Shown: positions 22,876-34,289, counted from the stretch's first letter. The stretch is DNA of 64,000 bases from Voacanga thouarsii (GCA_026120185.1 JANUWF010001277.1:1-64000); one strand, 5' to 3'. Made by a program: numbers and translations. The notes: generated by a model from the letters alone, not told the origin.

Positions 22876-23319
22876 GTGGCACCCGCCTTACTATCTAGAC
22901 CCGGAGGACCTTCCAGTTCCCCAGCCTGTCAGCCAGTTGTCCCTTTGGAGGATAACAGTGATGATGAGATTAACCTTATGGAGGATAGCAGTGAGGACAA
23001 GGTCCAGATCCTTGAGCCATCTCCAATCCCGGTGATAGACATAAGCTCTGACAGTGAGGACGAAGTGATGATAGTGGAGCCTGAACCCCACCCTCCTAAT
23101 CCCGAAATAGATTTAGCAGCAAATAGTGATGACCCGGGGGAGATAGACTATGAGTCTCCACCTAGGCCTTCTTCCATTCCATCCTTCAGCCGAGTTGAGC
23201 TTGGGGAGAGCTCTAGGCTCCCCGGGAAGGAGCCCATGGAGGGATTTGCTACTGGGGATGGGGTAGATTTTTCCAAGAACACTGGGGGTTGGTTATATGA
23301 GGGTTCTTATGAGGATTAG
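22876..23319 (+). pseudogene. extra acidic ORF upstream of gag, SIM-like motifs
   Basis: This 147-codon frame lies between PBS and gag. It is strongly acidic and Ser/Pro-rich. Residues 53-63 read VIDISSDSEDE, the form of a SUMO-interacting motif (hydrophobic V-I-D-I followed by Ser/acidic residues). Related patches are EINLMEDSSED (31-41) and PEIDLAANSDD (76-86). The C-terminus ends DFSKNTGGWLY (131-141). A homologous frame occupies the same place in B3 (39155-39579). The codon where B3 has ATG is GTG here, so this copy has probably lost its start; otherwise it is open to the TAG. No enzyme domain is recognised. The SIM reading is an inference from motif shape. Confidence 0.6.
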
Positions 23320-23579
23320 AGAGTTAGGAGTTATTTTGTTTTGGGATGATTATTTATTTGTTGTCTTTCAAGAACTAGTTTGTCAAAGATTTCCAATTCT
23401 ATGTTTTGTTCACATCTTTGGATTTATGCAAGTCAATTTTTGAAATTGAAATTTTTGAGCAATTCCATAAATAAGCTGCATTTGATTTCTTCCTACTCAT
23501 ACTTGCCCATGTATGCATGCACCACTAAAATGGTTTAATACTGGAATGCATACACTTAACATTTGGGGTATGCTATAGA
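23320..23579 (+). other. spacer between acidic ORF and gag in B1
   Basis: About 260 bases are T-rich and without coding potential. The matching spacer in B3 is about 38892-39154. Confidence 0.6.
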
Positions 23580-24640
23580 ATGGCACCCAAGCGACGTGCA
23601 ACTTCTTCAGCCAGAAGGATTCCGGAGGTAGACCTCGTAGAACCAGAAGTTGAAACTGAATAGATGCAATCACCCAATCCGGGTAATGGACAAAGTGATC
23701 CAGAAGTGGGAATGGGGCCCGATGCCACGGTTGATGTGTCAATGGGCCGGCACTCAGTAAGATGACCGAGATCCTTCAGACACTGTCCGAGCGAAGGAAA
23801 CCTAAAGTGGAAGATGAGGCCTTACAGAGGTTCTTGAAATTTCAACCGCTCGTCTTTATGGGAGAAGTCGAGCAAGATCAGAAGGCCGAACAATGGGTTG
23901 AGCAAATGGAGGACATTTTCGCAATGCTCCAGTATGCTGAGGAGCGGATGGTTAAGTTTGTATCTTTTCGACTGAGAGGACCAACTCGGCATGGTGGCAG
24001 TAGGTCCAAGATAATTGGGAGATGGATGAGCAAGAATGGACGTGGCCCAGTTTTGTTGAAGCCTTCAGGATAGAGTACATCCCTCAGTGGATTATGGAAA
24101 CGCGAGAGGATGAATTTTAGAATCTGAGGCAGGGAAGCATGTTAGTGGCTCAATATGTGGCGCGATTCAATCAATTGTCGAAATACTACTGAAGATTAGT
24201 TGACACCGAGTAGAACAGGACAAGGCAGTTCGTCAAGGGGCTGAGACCGGAACTGAGGAGAGCATTGGTACCTGCTCCACCGACAACTTACTCAGGGGCT
24301 GTGGACGCAGCTACTTGTACGGAGAACGAGGACCGCAGTAGGATGGCGGCCAAGCCCTTCCCGCCGCCAAGGCAGCCACAGGGACATTTCTCGAGACCGC
24401 AACCACACAAGCGCCCCGTCAATCATCAATGGTAGAACAGGGGAAAGCAAGCCCGGACAGCACCAAGTGGACCTGCACCGAATCTCCCATCATGCAGGCA
24501 ATGTGGGAGGAAAGGCCACACCGAGAGGAATTGTTGGTCTAAGGGAGGAGAAAAGAAGTGCTATCACTGTGGCGACCCGAACCACATGAGAAACACTTGC
24601 CCCAAGTTGCATCGGGTCGGGCAAGGAAACCTGGCTCAAA
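23580..24640 (+). pseudogene. B1 gag
   Basis: It starts ATGGCACCCAAGCGACG (MAPKRRATSSARR). The capsid region reads RFLKFQPLVFMGEVEQDQKAEQWVEQMEDIFAMLQYAEERMVKFVSFRL, the usual plant gypsy retrotransposon gag domain. Two nucleocapsid knuckles follow near 24490-24600: [14 protein letters not shown] and [14 protein letters not shown], both intact. Stops (near 23661, 23760, 24072 and several to 24436) kill the frame. Gag builds the particle and packages RNA. B3 gag (37870-38891, minus) starts the same way. Confidence 0.85.
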
Positions 24641-25032
24641 ACCCTTACGCGCTGTACACCGATGCTTCGAAAGAAGGACTGGGAGCGGTGTTGATGCAAG
24701 ATAGGAAGATGATTGCTTATGCATCTCGGAAGTTGCGACCTCATGAGGTGAACTACCCCACCCATGATCTACAGCTGGCAGCTATAGTGTTCGCTCTAAA
24801 GAAATAGTGACACTACTTGTATGGAGCCGAATATGAGGTGTTCACCGACCATAAGAGTCTGAAGTATATCTTCACTTAAAAGGATCTGAACTTGAGGCAA
24901 CGAAGGTGGATGAAATTTTTGGAGGAATACCGATGCCCGATCAACTACCATCCCGGGAAGGCTAACGTGGTGGCAGACGCCCTGAGCAGAAAAGTTGGAA
25001 TGGCCAGACTGAAGGTACAAGAAATGCAAGCA
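24641..25032 (+). pseudogene. B1 RNase H fused directly to gag
   Basis: Straight after the gag knuckle ([14 protein letters not shown]) the frame becomes RNase [53 protein letters not shown] and [20 protein letters not shown]. Protease and the whole RT are missing; B3 has about 1.65 kb between the same two points. The position usually Glu in DLELAA is Gln here. Stops occur near 24805 and 24878. This deletion makes B1 dependent on RT from another element. Confidence 0.85.
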
Positions 25033-25042
25033 GTTTTAGGAT

Positions 25043-26023
25043 GTGTTGGATAGAAGAGAGGAAGTGCAAGATAGAAGGATTGTCATCAACAACTTGAAGT
25101 TTGTGCCAGATTTGAAGGGAGAAATTGCAGAGGCTCAACGAAATAATGCCGAATTTCAACTCTTCAAGGATAAGAAGCTTAAGCGGCCAGGCAGTGAATT
25201 TCCTCAGGATAAAGCGGGAGTTTTCCATTTCAGAGATCGATTGTGTGTACCCGGAGAGCCGCAATTGAAGGACAGAATTTTGGAGGAGGCACATAAGAGC
25301 AAGTACGCCATTCATCCGGGGGAAGTTAAGATGTATCAGGACTTGAAGAGAGCATATTGGTGGCCCGGATTGAAGCGAGATGTGGTCAAGTACGTTTCGA
25401 CCTGTCTCACCTGCCAGAAAGTTAAAGCAGAGCATAAGAAGTCAGCGGGGCTATTACAGCCATTGCTAGTTCCGGAATGGAAGTGGGAGGAGGTGACCAT
25501 GGATTTCGTCACCGGACTTCCCATGTCAAAGACCCAGAAGAACGCCATATGGGTGGTAGTGGATCGACTGACCAAGTCGGCCCATTTCATACCGGTAAAT
25601 GTGAGAGACTCCATGGAGAAGCTGGTCCAGACTTATGTTCGAGAAGTAGTCCGACTGTATGGAGTAACCACGAGCATAGTATCCGACTGAGACCCGAGGT
25701 TTACATCTCGTTTTTGGGGAAAGTTCCAGGAGGCAATGGGGTCGAATTTGAAATTTAGTACGACGGCACATCCGCAGATTTATGGGCAGTCAGAAAGGGT
25801 AATCCAAATATTGGAAGATATGTTGAGAGCCTGTGTCCTAGATTTCGGGGATAAGTGGATAGAGTGTGTACCGTATGCCGAATTGTCATATAACAACAGC
25901 TATCAGGCCTCGATTGGGATGGCACCGTACGAGGCTTTGTATGGGCGCAAGTGTCAGGTACCATTGTGTTGGAGTTGGTCGGAAGATGGTCACGTGAGCA
26001 AAACCAGAGAGGTCTTTGTCTAA
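25043..26023 (+). pseudogene. B1 integrase
   Basis: Zinc-binding HHCC is complete (AHKSKYAIHPGEVKMYQDL, YVSTCLTCQKVK). The core shows all three acidic residues: VTMDFVTGLP, TTSIVSD and GQSERVIQILEDML. An in-frame TGA follows SIVSD at about 25688 and a TAA lies near 26022. The frame resumes after each, so this is recent damage to a well preserved gene. Integrase inserts the cDNA, and with the adjoining chromodomain it would be expected to favour heterochromatin. Confidence 0.88.
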
Positions 26024-26026
26024 GAA

Positions 26027-26541
26027 ATGTTGGATAAAGTGAAACTGATTCGGGAAAGGTTAAAGACGGCTCAGAGCAGACAGAAGAGCTATGCGGACAA
26101 CCGGCGAAGGGATCTAGAGTTTCAAGTTGGGGATCGCGTATTTCTGAAGCTGACTCCGAGTAGGGGAATATTGAAGCATCCGAAGGGCGGAAAGTTGAAT
26201 CCGAGGTATTTGGGGTCGTTTCCAATTAAGGAAAGAATTGGACCGGTAGCTTAACGATTGGACCTACTGGACGGATTAATGGGTATCCATGATGTGTTCC
26301 ATGTGTCACAATTGAAGAAGTATAATGCGGACCCCAGTCATGTATTGAATGATGAACCATTAGTGTTGCAGCTAGATCTGAGCTACGTGGAGAAGCCTGT
26401 GCGAATATTGGACCGCAGTGTCAAAACCCTACGAAATAAGAAGATACTGATGGTTAAGATTTAGTGGGAGAACCATGGTATGCAGGATGCCACATATGAA
26501 TCGGAAAAATGGGTTAAGCAGAAGTATCTCGAGCTGAAATA
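26027..26541 (+). pseudogene. B1 integrase C-terminus and chromodomain
   Basis: Read with two stops (about 26252 and 26462), the region gives VGDRVFLKLTPSRGILKHP, the GIHDVFHVSQLKKY block, and a chromodomain-like end: YVEKPVRILDRSVKTLRNKK followed by WENHG and YESEKWVKQKY. The intact layout in this lineage is W-E-x-H-G-x-x-x-A-T-W-E. Integrase chromodomains of Ty3/gypsy chromoviruses recognise histone marks and steer insertion. Confidence 0.8.
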
Positions 26542-26575
26542 GAGGTGTGCTTGAATTTTGGGACTAAATTCTTCT

Positions 26576-26588
26576 AAGGAGGGGAGGA
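26576..26588 (+). other. polypurine tract of B1
   Basis: AAGGAGGGGAGGA abuts the LTR start TGTGAAACC at 26589. Confidence 0.9.
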
Positions 26589-29500
26589 TGTGAAACCCCA
26601 GTCAAAACCAACCTTAGAGTAAGGGGGTTGGGATGCATATCATATTTTATTCCATGATTAAATATATTTTTATATGATTTTTATGTCCTTTGGATTTGAG
26701 TTTTATTGTCTTGAAGTCTTGTTATGAGTATTGTGTGAGAGGGGCAAAATGGTAATTTTTGCTCGAGTTGAAAGCAGGGAAATAGCTTATGGATGGAATA
26801 GAAAATAATTTTTCTAGTGAAAATATCAAAAAGAGTTGATGTGGTTTAGTGGTTACAGCCTTAGAATTAATATGGAAGTCTAGGGTTCAAATTCCATCAT
26901 GAAGCTTTAGCTTGATTAAATTTTATTTTTGATTTTGAAGAAATAGTTTCGGCCTTATGAGCTTAGGGTAAGGTAGGGATGATGTCCTAAGAGAGAGATA
27001 TGTTAGGAGTAACCTCATTCCACTCCCTTGCTCTACTCAAATTTCTTAAAGGGAATTCATTTTCCCTTGATCTTTGATTTTCCCTTAATACGCAACTCCT
27101 TAGTTTAACTAAGATGTTCTAACCATCTTCTTTCCAGAAATTTCAGTAAAGTGCTGAGGTCTTGTAGGATCAAAATGTCTTAGTAAAAGACTTCTTATGG
27201 TCTGAAAATTGTGGAAGAGTTGTGGGAAGTTCCAAGAGGAAAAATCCCTCTAGTGAGTTTGCTGAAAATTCTCTCTGGCTAGCTCATCTTCTTTATTGGA
27301 ATGAGCTGAAACTTTTTCAGCTTGTAGTGCCTTCAAAATGTCGAGTTTCTTAGCTAGCATTCCCTCTCAAATGCTACCAGAAAAATGGTCTTTAGGATCA
27401 GTTTGTAATCTGAAATTCTTAGCCATTTTCGGACTGCTTAAAGCTGGAGCAAAAGCAGGAAAAATTCCTGTACAAATAACAGCTTTGAGAGTCCAAAACC
27501 AAGCTATTTTCTCCCAGATTTTGTTCAGTAACTTAGCCATGTTTTTCCTCTATGAAGAAGGCTACAAACAGCCTTGAATACCCATAAAATATCCCTATAA
27601 ACTCTCTGCAAGTTGGCTGGGAATGGCAGCCGAAAATCTACCCAGAAATTACTGTTCAGCAAGAAACTGTGCAGGAAATTTTCCCGCCTTGTTTCCTATT
27701 TGTCTCCTAGCCGAAACACCAACCTTATTCTGCGAAAACCTTCCTTAAACCTCCAGTAACAGAGCTCCATTGTTCCCCTGAAGCTTCTGCACGAAATCCA
27801 ACAATGGCTACCCGAAAATCCCTCCACCAAATCCCTACAATTTTGCTTGATTGGTTTCCAAAATTCCAGCCATCTTTGTTTAACAACCTTCCATAATATA
27901 TCACTCTATTGGCCAGAATTCTTTTTCATCAATGTTCACCTTAGTTTCGGCCACCCAAAGCTACCTTGAACCAGCTTTAATTCCTTAGAAAAACTGCTCA
28001 ACTAGTCGGCCATAGGAGACCTTCAAAGCTCTTCAATTATCAAGATATTCTAGGAATATTTAGTTTCCAAATTCATTTCCTAAAAATATTCTTCAAGGAT
28101 TGAAACAACAAACATTTCCTTTTCCCTTCCAAATCAGAGAAACAACTCCCTAAACCCTACAAAAATTTGGCCAGTCTAATTCCCACAGAATTTTCGGCAA
28201 CCACACTACAATCTCTCAATTCCCTCAGAATTTCCAAGAACACACACACTACACCAAGAACACCTACTACTTTCTTTCACCTAATACCCCTCCAAATCAC
28301 TTCAACCCTTCACTAAAATCTCCAAATTTGACCTACTTACTACTGTGAGTCCATCGACACCATCCTTAACATCAGACTCCTCAAATCATCATGCTACTTT
28401 GGATCAAAACCTGAAATTTCTGTGAAGGACAAGAACATCTTCAAGGTAAATTTACTCTATAAACTTCATCTTCTCTAAACTTGATCTCTAGTGAAAACCT
28501 ATGTGAATAAACATACTAATGATCTCTCTCTCTCTCATGGCCGAAATACCTCTCCCTTCGCCGGATGACTTCTTCTTCCATAATCATGATCTCGCCATCT
28601 CCCTTGGACAAAGTTAGATATCTTGGAGTTGAGATCTACTCTAAAAGCCTTCAAGCAATTCATCAATCAAGTAAGTACCTTCAATCCTTCTTTTAAACTC
28701 TAGAATTATGTCTCTAGGATGATGTTGATAGTAGGTGGATGGTGATAGGATTCGAGTATATATATATTGTTGAGATTGAAGCATGAACATTTGTGTGATT
28801 GTGAAGGGGATGGGATTTATGCATGGAAGGATTATCTTGATTGATTGTGTGATGATTTAAGGTTTGATGCATGAAGTATTTGAGATAAAGCATGCTAGAG
28901 ATTATGTCACCTTTGGTGAATAGGATTTATATGCATGTTATATTATTGAAGCCATGATCATATTTATGCTAGTAGAGGTTAGATCATGTCTTAATAAATT
29001 TAGATCTATCCTTATGTGCAAGATTTGGTCGATTTGATGAATGGAATGATTGCATATGCTCTTGATTGTGGTTAGCCATAGGAATTTGAATCATGATCTA
29101 GTTGTCCCTAAACTAATTTTACTTCTTGAATAAAATATTCAATAAAATAATTTTTCTTTTGTGTTTTCGAAAAAAAAAAACCCCTAGGAAGGGTAGATTT
29201 GGACTATTATAAACAATAAGGATATTTTAGTCAAATAAATAATAGCTTTGCTAGAAAAATAATATATATAGATATATATATATATATATGTATATAAATA
29301 TTATTTAAAATAATGAAATCAATTAAAGCTTTTTATGGAAATAATTATGATTAGGGAAATATTTATTACTACAAATTTAAGTATTATCTTTTAATCAAAA
29401 CCCGTTAAGAATTTATTTATTATTTTTCAAGTAAGACTCATTAAATTCATTTTCAACTAATTTTAGCTATCAATTAGTTTCTAGCAACGAAATTATTAAT

Positions 29501-30943
29501 AAATCATTATTTTACCTAAAACTACTTAGGACTCTTGATCAAATAAACTCTAAATTTTTCTTAAAAAGATTTAAGCTTTCAATTATTAAAATTTATTTCC
29601 CAAACCATTAATTATTTTAAATATCATACTAGGCTCAACTCTTACCCTATTTACTTATTATTTAACCTTAAAGCTTGGGACACTAGGATCATGGTAGCAG
29701 TAAGTTGTGTTGATTTAAAATTGAGGAAGTCGATTGTGGCTTGGAATTGATTGTGATTTGTATTTGCCCATGTGGGGTTACGTCAGCTGTTGGAGACCTT
29801 GTTGCGAGCAAGAATCAGGTAAGCTCCTGCATAAAATCTGATTGATGTGAAATGTTTTTCTTATGGCAAGCCAAATGTAGAGTGTATGGACACTCAATTA
29901 TGTAAAGGCAATTGAGGGTTGAACTCTCTCTTATTTCAAACATTTGGATTATTAAAAAAAAAATCAAGGAGCAAATTTGCCAAACTCAAACTTTTTCTAA
30001 AGCTGATTTTTACGAGGACTTTGGAAACCCTCAAAATGCCATTTTCATGTGGAACAATGTTTTGTTCATTTTATCCCAAGTGGGAAACGTCGTTGAGTAC
30101 TCAATAAGGGTGGACTACTAGGACTTGTCCTTGAGGGGTTAGGGTAAATCTCTCAGCAGGTGGCCACCTTTAAGGGGTGAGTCCTTCCCGGATAGGACGT
30201 CAGTCCAGTAGGTCGTGCCAGTCCGAGCTAGTAGTGTTCTTTTCAGTCAAGTGACTATATTTTACCGGAATGGACACCCGGTTGTTGTTTGGGTATAGAG
30301 AAGGAGGAGTATCTTGCCTAGTAGGCTGATCACCTAATTTTGTCAGTCTACACAAAGTGTGGCATTCTGACCGACGGTATGCACAAAATGTGGCATACTG
30401 ACCATCCGATTGTGGGGCACAACATGTGGTAACCCATAACCCTTTCTTATGAGCAGTTGATTTTGTTGATCATGTATGGCTAGAATAGCTAAAACACCAC
30501 TCTTGGTTTTGACTAATGTTTATTGCTTGCCAATATATCTATTATAAAGATTTCGCACTTTGCATCCATGAACTGATTTCACTAAACACCCAAAGCACTC
30601 ACGGACTTACTGAGATTTCTGTCTCATCACCTTTTTCCCATGATTTCAGGTCGATCCTGCTGTGGGGATGAGTAGCTAGTAGTATCTGCCTTGGAAGAGA
30701 TTGTTGTCATTTAATTCTATGTATTGCTTTGGGGAGACAAGTGTGGATAATTTTATTTATGGTTTTGTTTTGGGAAATCATGGATTTATTCTTGAAGTTT
30801 TCTTTGGGTTGTAATAAATTTTTAAGTTAAAGTATCATTTTTATTCTGCAATTTTATTTGTGTGACCTAGTTATAAAGACCCCTTGTCCTTTGGTCGGGG
30901 CGACATCCCCGGCCCTGGCAGGCCTAGGTAGCGGGGTGTTACA
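26589..30943 (+). repeat. 3' LTR of B1
   Basis: It matches 18373-22736 over its length with scattered differences and indels, mainly microsatellite length (CT run at 28523; extended TA run at 29266-29292). It ends GGGGTGTTACA, followed by TSD CCTTC (30944-30948). Confidence 0.95.
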
Positions 30944-30948
30944 CCTTC

Positions 30949-31354
30949 ATTTTGGTCTGGAACTGGGTTAGCTTTTCGACGGCCTCTCTTGTTTTGTTAC
31001 ACTTCAATCCCTACTCATTTGAGCTCCATTCATTTTCCATATGTTTCATTGATCTTCCAAGTGAAATGTTAACCATTTTGAGCTCTTCTTGATACTCCTT
31101 TGGCATCCAATCCATATTTAAAGGTTAGCTTGATCCTCTACATGGATTGGTGCTTATGTTTTGCGTCTTTTGGCCCTTCCTTTACTATCCATCTCTTCAT
31201 AGTATTGTTGGACCTGGATTTGTTAAATATGTTGCCTTGAAAATTCTCTTTAATCAACTTGAATATTGCTCTTACCTATGGAACCATAAAGTGTGATTTT
31301 GTCCTTCTTCCCCCTTCTTGAAAATGGCTTTCAGGCCTAATTTGATTCCTATCA
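30949..31354 (-). repeat. 5' LTR of gypsy A2, second part
   Basis: It resumes the A2 LTR after B1 (matches 14630-15015) and ends CCTATCA, followed by TSD AATGT (31355-31359). Confidence 0.9.
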
Positions 31355-31359
31355 AATGT

Positions 31360-31650
31360 TCTCTAACATTTATTCATGTTTTAACGTTCTCATATATCCA
31401 TAACTAGTAAAACATAGCCATCAAGTCACAAACATACTAATATTAATTTATTATTGTTCCACTAATAATAATTGAGCAATAACAATTTAAGAATAGTCAT
31501 TCTATTTATTTTAGGATTTTACTATCATGTTACTTACTTGAAGACCATAAAACTAAACACATTATTCATGAAAAAAAATGCCTCATATTATTACAAAATA
31601 CAAAACGAAAATAGTATAAGTACAAATTATTTTAGGGCATATCCCCAACA
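31360..31650 (-). repeat. copia C LTR stub, right part
   Basis: On the minus strand it begins TGTTGGGGATATGCCCTAAA, a classic copia LTR start, and runs on through 13979-13941 after removal of A2. It abuts A1 RT sequence at 31651. No PPT or PBS is present, so only about 330 bp of this LTR survives. Confidence 0.7.
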
Positions 31651-32660
31651 TCATCTTCTTTACTATCTCTATTAATGAGGCAGCTATGGTTCTAATGTTC
31701 CTAATGAACCTCCTATAGAAACTTGTTAACCCTTGGAAACTCCTAACATCAGTCATGGTTTTAGGGGTACGCCACACTTGAATTGCCCTAATTTTCTCCT
31801 CATCAACCTCTATGTCTTTAGAACTCATCACAAAACCAAGAAATGTGACTTTCGCCATGGAAAATAAGCATTTATCAATGTTGGCATGCAATGTTTCCTT
31901 CCTAAGAGTATCAAGCATTCATTTTGAGATGATTTAAGTGTTGCTCATGTGGCTTGCTATAAATGAGAATATCATCAAAATATACCACAACGAATTTCCC
32001 AAGGAAATCTCTCAAGACATGATACATTAATCTCATAGAAGTGCTAGGTGCATTTGATAGACCAAAAGGCATCACAAGCCACTCATATAATCCCTGTTTT
32101 ATTTTAAAAGTAGTTTTTCATTCATCACCCTCCCTAATCCTAATTTGATGATAATTGGATTTCAAGTTAATTTTTGAGAAAACATATGTGGCATGCAACT
32201 CATCCAATAAATCATCAAGATGTGGAATAGGATACCGATATTTTATCGTGATATTATTGATTACATGACAATCAACACATATCCTCCATATTCCATCCTT
32301 TTTAGGTACTAGGAGAATGGGGATTGCACATGGACTTAGACTTTTTTGCACTTGGCCCTTCTTCAGCAGCTCTTCAACTTATCTTTACAACTTCTTAGCC
32401 CCCTCTAGGTACACCTAAACGCCAGTCGATTTGGAATGACAACTCCAAACAAAGTGCTCTATCCCTCTAATTTGTGGCAATCCTTTGGGCACCTCCTTTA
32501 GAAATACATCCTGAAGTTCTTCAATAATTCCTACAATGTCATGAGCCAAAGTAAAAGTAGACTTATTAGTAGTTACATAAACACCCTTGTAATAGAATAG
32601 TAACACTGGCTTTTTTACTTTTACGGCTTTCATGACTTCACTACCCTTAGCAAAGAAGTT
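31651..32660 (-). pseudogene. gypsy A1 reverse transcriptase
   Basis: Minus-strand frames give the fingers/palm (32118-32351: [22 protein letters not shown] and [20 protein letters not shown]), then a region where [11 protein letters not shown] is readable near 31960-31990 (catalytic F-D-D kept), then the thumb (31651-31918: FLGFVMSSKDIEVDEEKIRA, RSFQGLTSFYRRFIRNI). It stops at AASLIEIVKK, where the copia C stub begins; the start of RNase H is missing. 32415-32660 is the N-terminal extension of RT. Stops and shifts are frequent. This RT style is that of CRM/Reina chromoviruses. Confidence 0.85.
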
Positions 32661-32982
32661 CATTCTTTTTTTCTCTCACCTCTCTTGCTTTTGCCCTCCC
32701 TTTTCTTTTGTACTCTCTTTTCTTTCACTTGTTCTCATTTCTCTTATGCACTCATTCTTTTCATTGGTCCTCATTTCTTTTTCTCTTTGGCCTACCTCTT
32801 GACTACTTTTTTTTCTCTCTCTCCCTCAGTTTCTTTCGATCCATACTCACTTCACTAGGACTCATGCGTAAGAAAACATATTCTTTTCCCTCCTTACTGA
32901 CGGTGTAGGTGTTCCTTTTCCCATGGTGTAACACACCCCTATTGTAGTCCCATGGCCTCCTAAGAAGTTGCTGACCTGCTTG
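32661..32982 (-). pseudogene. gypsy A1 protease tail and charged linker
   Basis: 32860-32982 read on the minus strand gives LLRRPWDYNRGV, then HHGKRNTYTVSKEGKEYVFL and MSPSEV, the end of the protease. 32661-32860 is a Lys/Glu/Arg-rich linker seen as a long CT-rich stretch on the plus strand. The protease is split at 32982 by LTR F and resumes at 63108. Confidence 0.8.
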
Positions 32983-33650
32983 TGTGAAACCCCACTTAAA
33001 GCTAACCCTAGAGTGAGGAGGTCGGGATACATATCATATCATTTTGCATGAATATATATGTTTTTGAATGATTCTATGTATTTTAGAATTATGATTTACA
33101 GGATAAAAGGCTTAGTTAAGGTTATTGAGTTGGAGGGGTAAAATGGAAATTTTGCTTGAGGTCAAAATAGGAAAATAGCTTGAGGATTAAATAAAAAGAA
33201 CATTTCGGTGAGAAAATAAGAACAAGAGTTGTTATGGTTTAGTGCTTAGAGCTTTGAAATTAATCTCTAAGGTTATGAGTTCAAATCCCATCACTTAAGT
33301 TTTATTCATGATTATCATAGTTAAGTTTGAAAATTTTGTTTTCTTACATTCCATAAGGATAGGAATGTTTTCCCATGAGAGATATGAAGAGAATGTCCTA
33401 ATCCTATCATCATGTCTTAAAAAGAATTCTAGAAGAATTCCTGTCCTTTTATTACCTCAAGCTTGTCCAAACACCTTCATAAATTAAATTGGTTCAAAAT
33501 TTATCAAAATTCGTCTTTTTAATTCTAGAAAATTCAATAAAAATTTCTTGGCTTTGAATTTCGAAAATGGATCTTGGAAGTTGGAGGATTGATTGAAAAT
33601 AGGAGAGGAGTTAGGAAGGGTTCCCAAGGGAAATTAATCACCATGGTTAA
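32983..33650 (+). repeat. solo LTR F (B2 subfamily), first part
   Basis: It starts TGTGAAACCCCACTTAAAG in plus orientation and is preceded by GCTTG (32978-32982). It is homologous to the first 670 bp of the B5 LTR read on the minus strand. It breaks off at about 33650 (GAAATTAATCACCATGG), where a minus-strand LTR follows. The LTR's other part is 61510-63107; about 2.1 kb of the middle is missing. Confidence 0.85.
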
Positions 33651-34289
33651 ACCTTCAAACTCATATTCATATTTTCAGTCTAATCTCCAACCTCTAGGAA
33701 TCATTTTCAAAATTTCCAAGGCTAAGATTCCTTGCTGAATTTTATGGAATAAAACCCATAGCTTTGGATGAATTTTGAACAAATTTAATTGGTAAAGAGT
33801 TTAGGGTAAGGTAGGGAATAAAAGGACATGAATCCCTCAAGAATTCTTTTTAGGACATAAAAATAGGATTAGGACATTCTCTTTATGGCTCCTCGAGGAC
33901 AACACTCCTATTTTTACTTATGCAATGCAAGAGACAAAAATCCAACCTTAAATTAAAATAATCATGATAAAACTTAAATGATGGGATTTGAACTCATGAC
34001 TTTAGAGATTAATTCCAAAGCTCTAACCACTAAACCATAACAACTCTTGTTCTTATTTTCTCTCTCAAATATTCTTCCTATTTAATCCTTAGGCTATCTT
34101 CCTATTTTGAGTTCAAGCAAAATTACCATTTTACCCTTTCCTACTCAATAAGCATAACTAAGCTTTTAGCCTATATATCATAATTCTAAAGCACATAAAA
34201 TCATTCAAAAATATGTATATTCATGCAAAGTAATATGATATGCATCCTGACCCCCTTACTCTAGGGTTAGATTTAAGTGGGGTTTCACA
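32983..34289. repeat. 1.3-kb long inverted repeat of two opposed LTR ends
   Basis: 32983-33650 (plus) and 33651-34289 (minus) are two LTR 5' ends facing each other with almost no spacer. I estimate about 85-88% identity between arms from the first 350 bp aligned by eye. Arms are about 640-670 bp. They carry tRNA-like modules at 33228-33293 and 33979-34043. Confidence 0.85.

Larger units (their letters stand above)
18373..30943 (+). mobile_element. Tekay/Del-like gypsy element B1, complete ends
   Basis: This 12.57-kb element has 4364-bp and 4355-bp LTRs (18373-22736 and 26589-30943), TG...CA termini, an initiator-Met PBS, a PPT and a perfect CCTTC duplication. The interior of only 3.85 kb carries an extra acidic ORF, gag, RNase H, integrase and a chromodomain. 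Protease and RT are missing. In one 136-bp stretch near the LTR ends I count 6 differences, about 4%, so it is fairly young and younger than A2, which it splits. Confidence 0.95.
13980..31354 (-). mobile_element. gypsy A2, gag-protease only, split by B1
   Basis: A perfect AATGT duplication flanks it (13975-13979 and 31355-31359). The 3' LTR is 13980-15015, the interior 15016-17652, and the 5' LTR is 17653-18372 plus 30949-31354, split by B1. Without B1 it is about 4.8 kb. The interior carries PBS, leader, a gag remnant, protease and PPT but no RT, RNase H or integrase. The sequence passes from the charged linker after protease straight to the polypurine tract. It is therefore a non-autonomous internal-deletion derivative. 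LTR ends, PPT context and protein motifs place it near A1. Confidence 0.9.

Noticed and set aside
22891..23091. Antisense frame over the acidic ORF
   Set aside because: It is a shadow frame produced by the biased codon composition of the ORF on the plus strand.
24490..24765. Minus-strand frames opposite B1 gag/RNase H and integrase (24490-26225)
   Set aside because: They are antisense shadows; the plus strand shows zinc knuckles, RNase H and integrase motifs.
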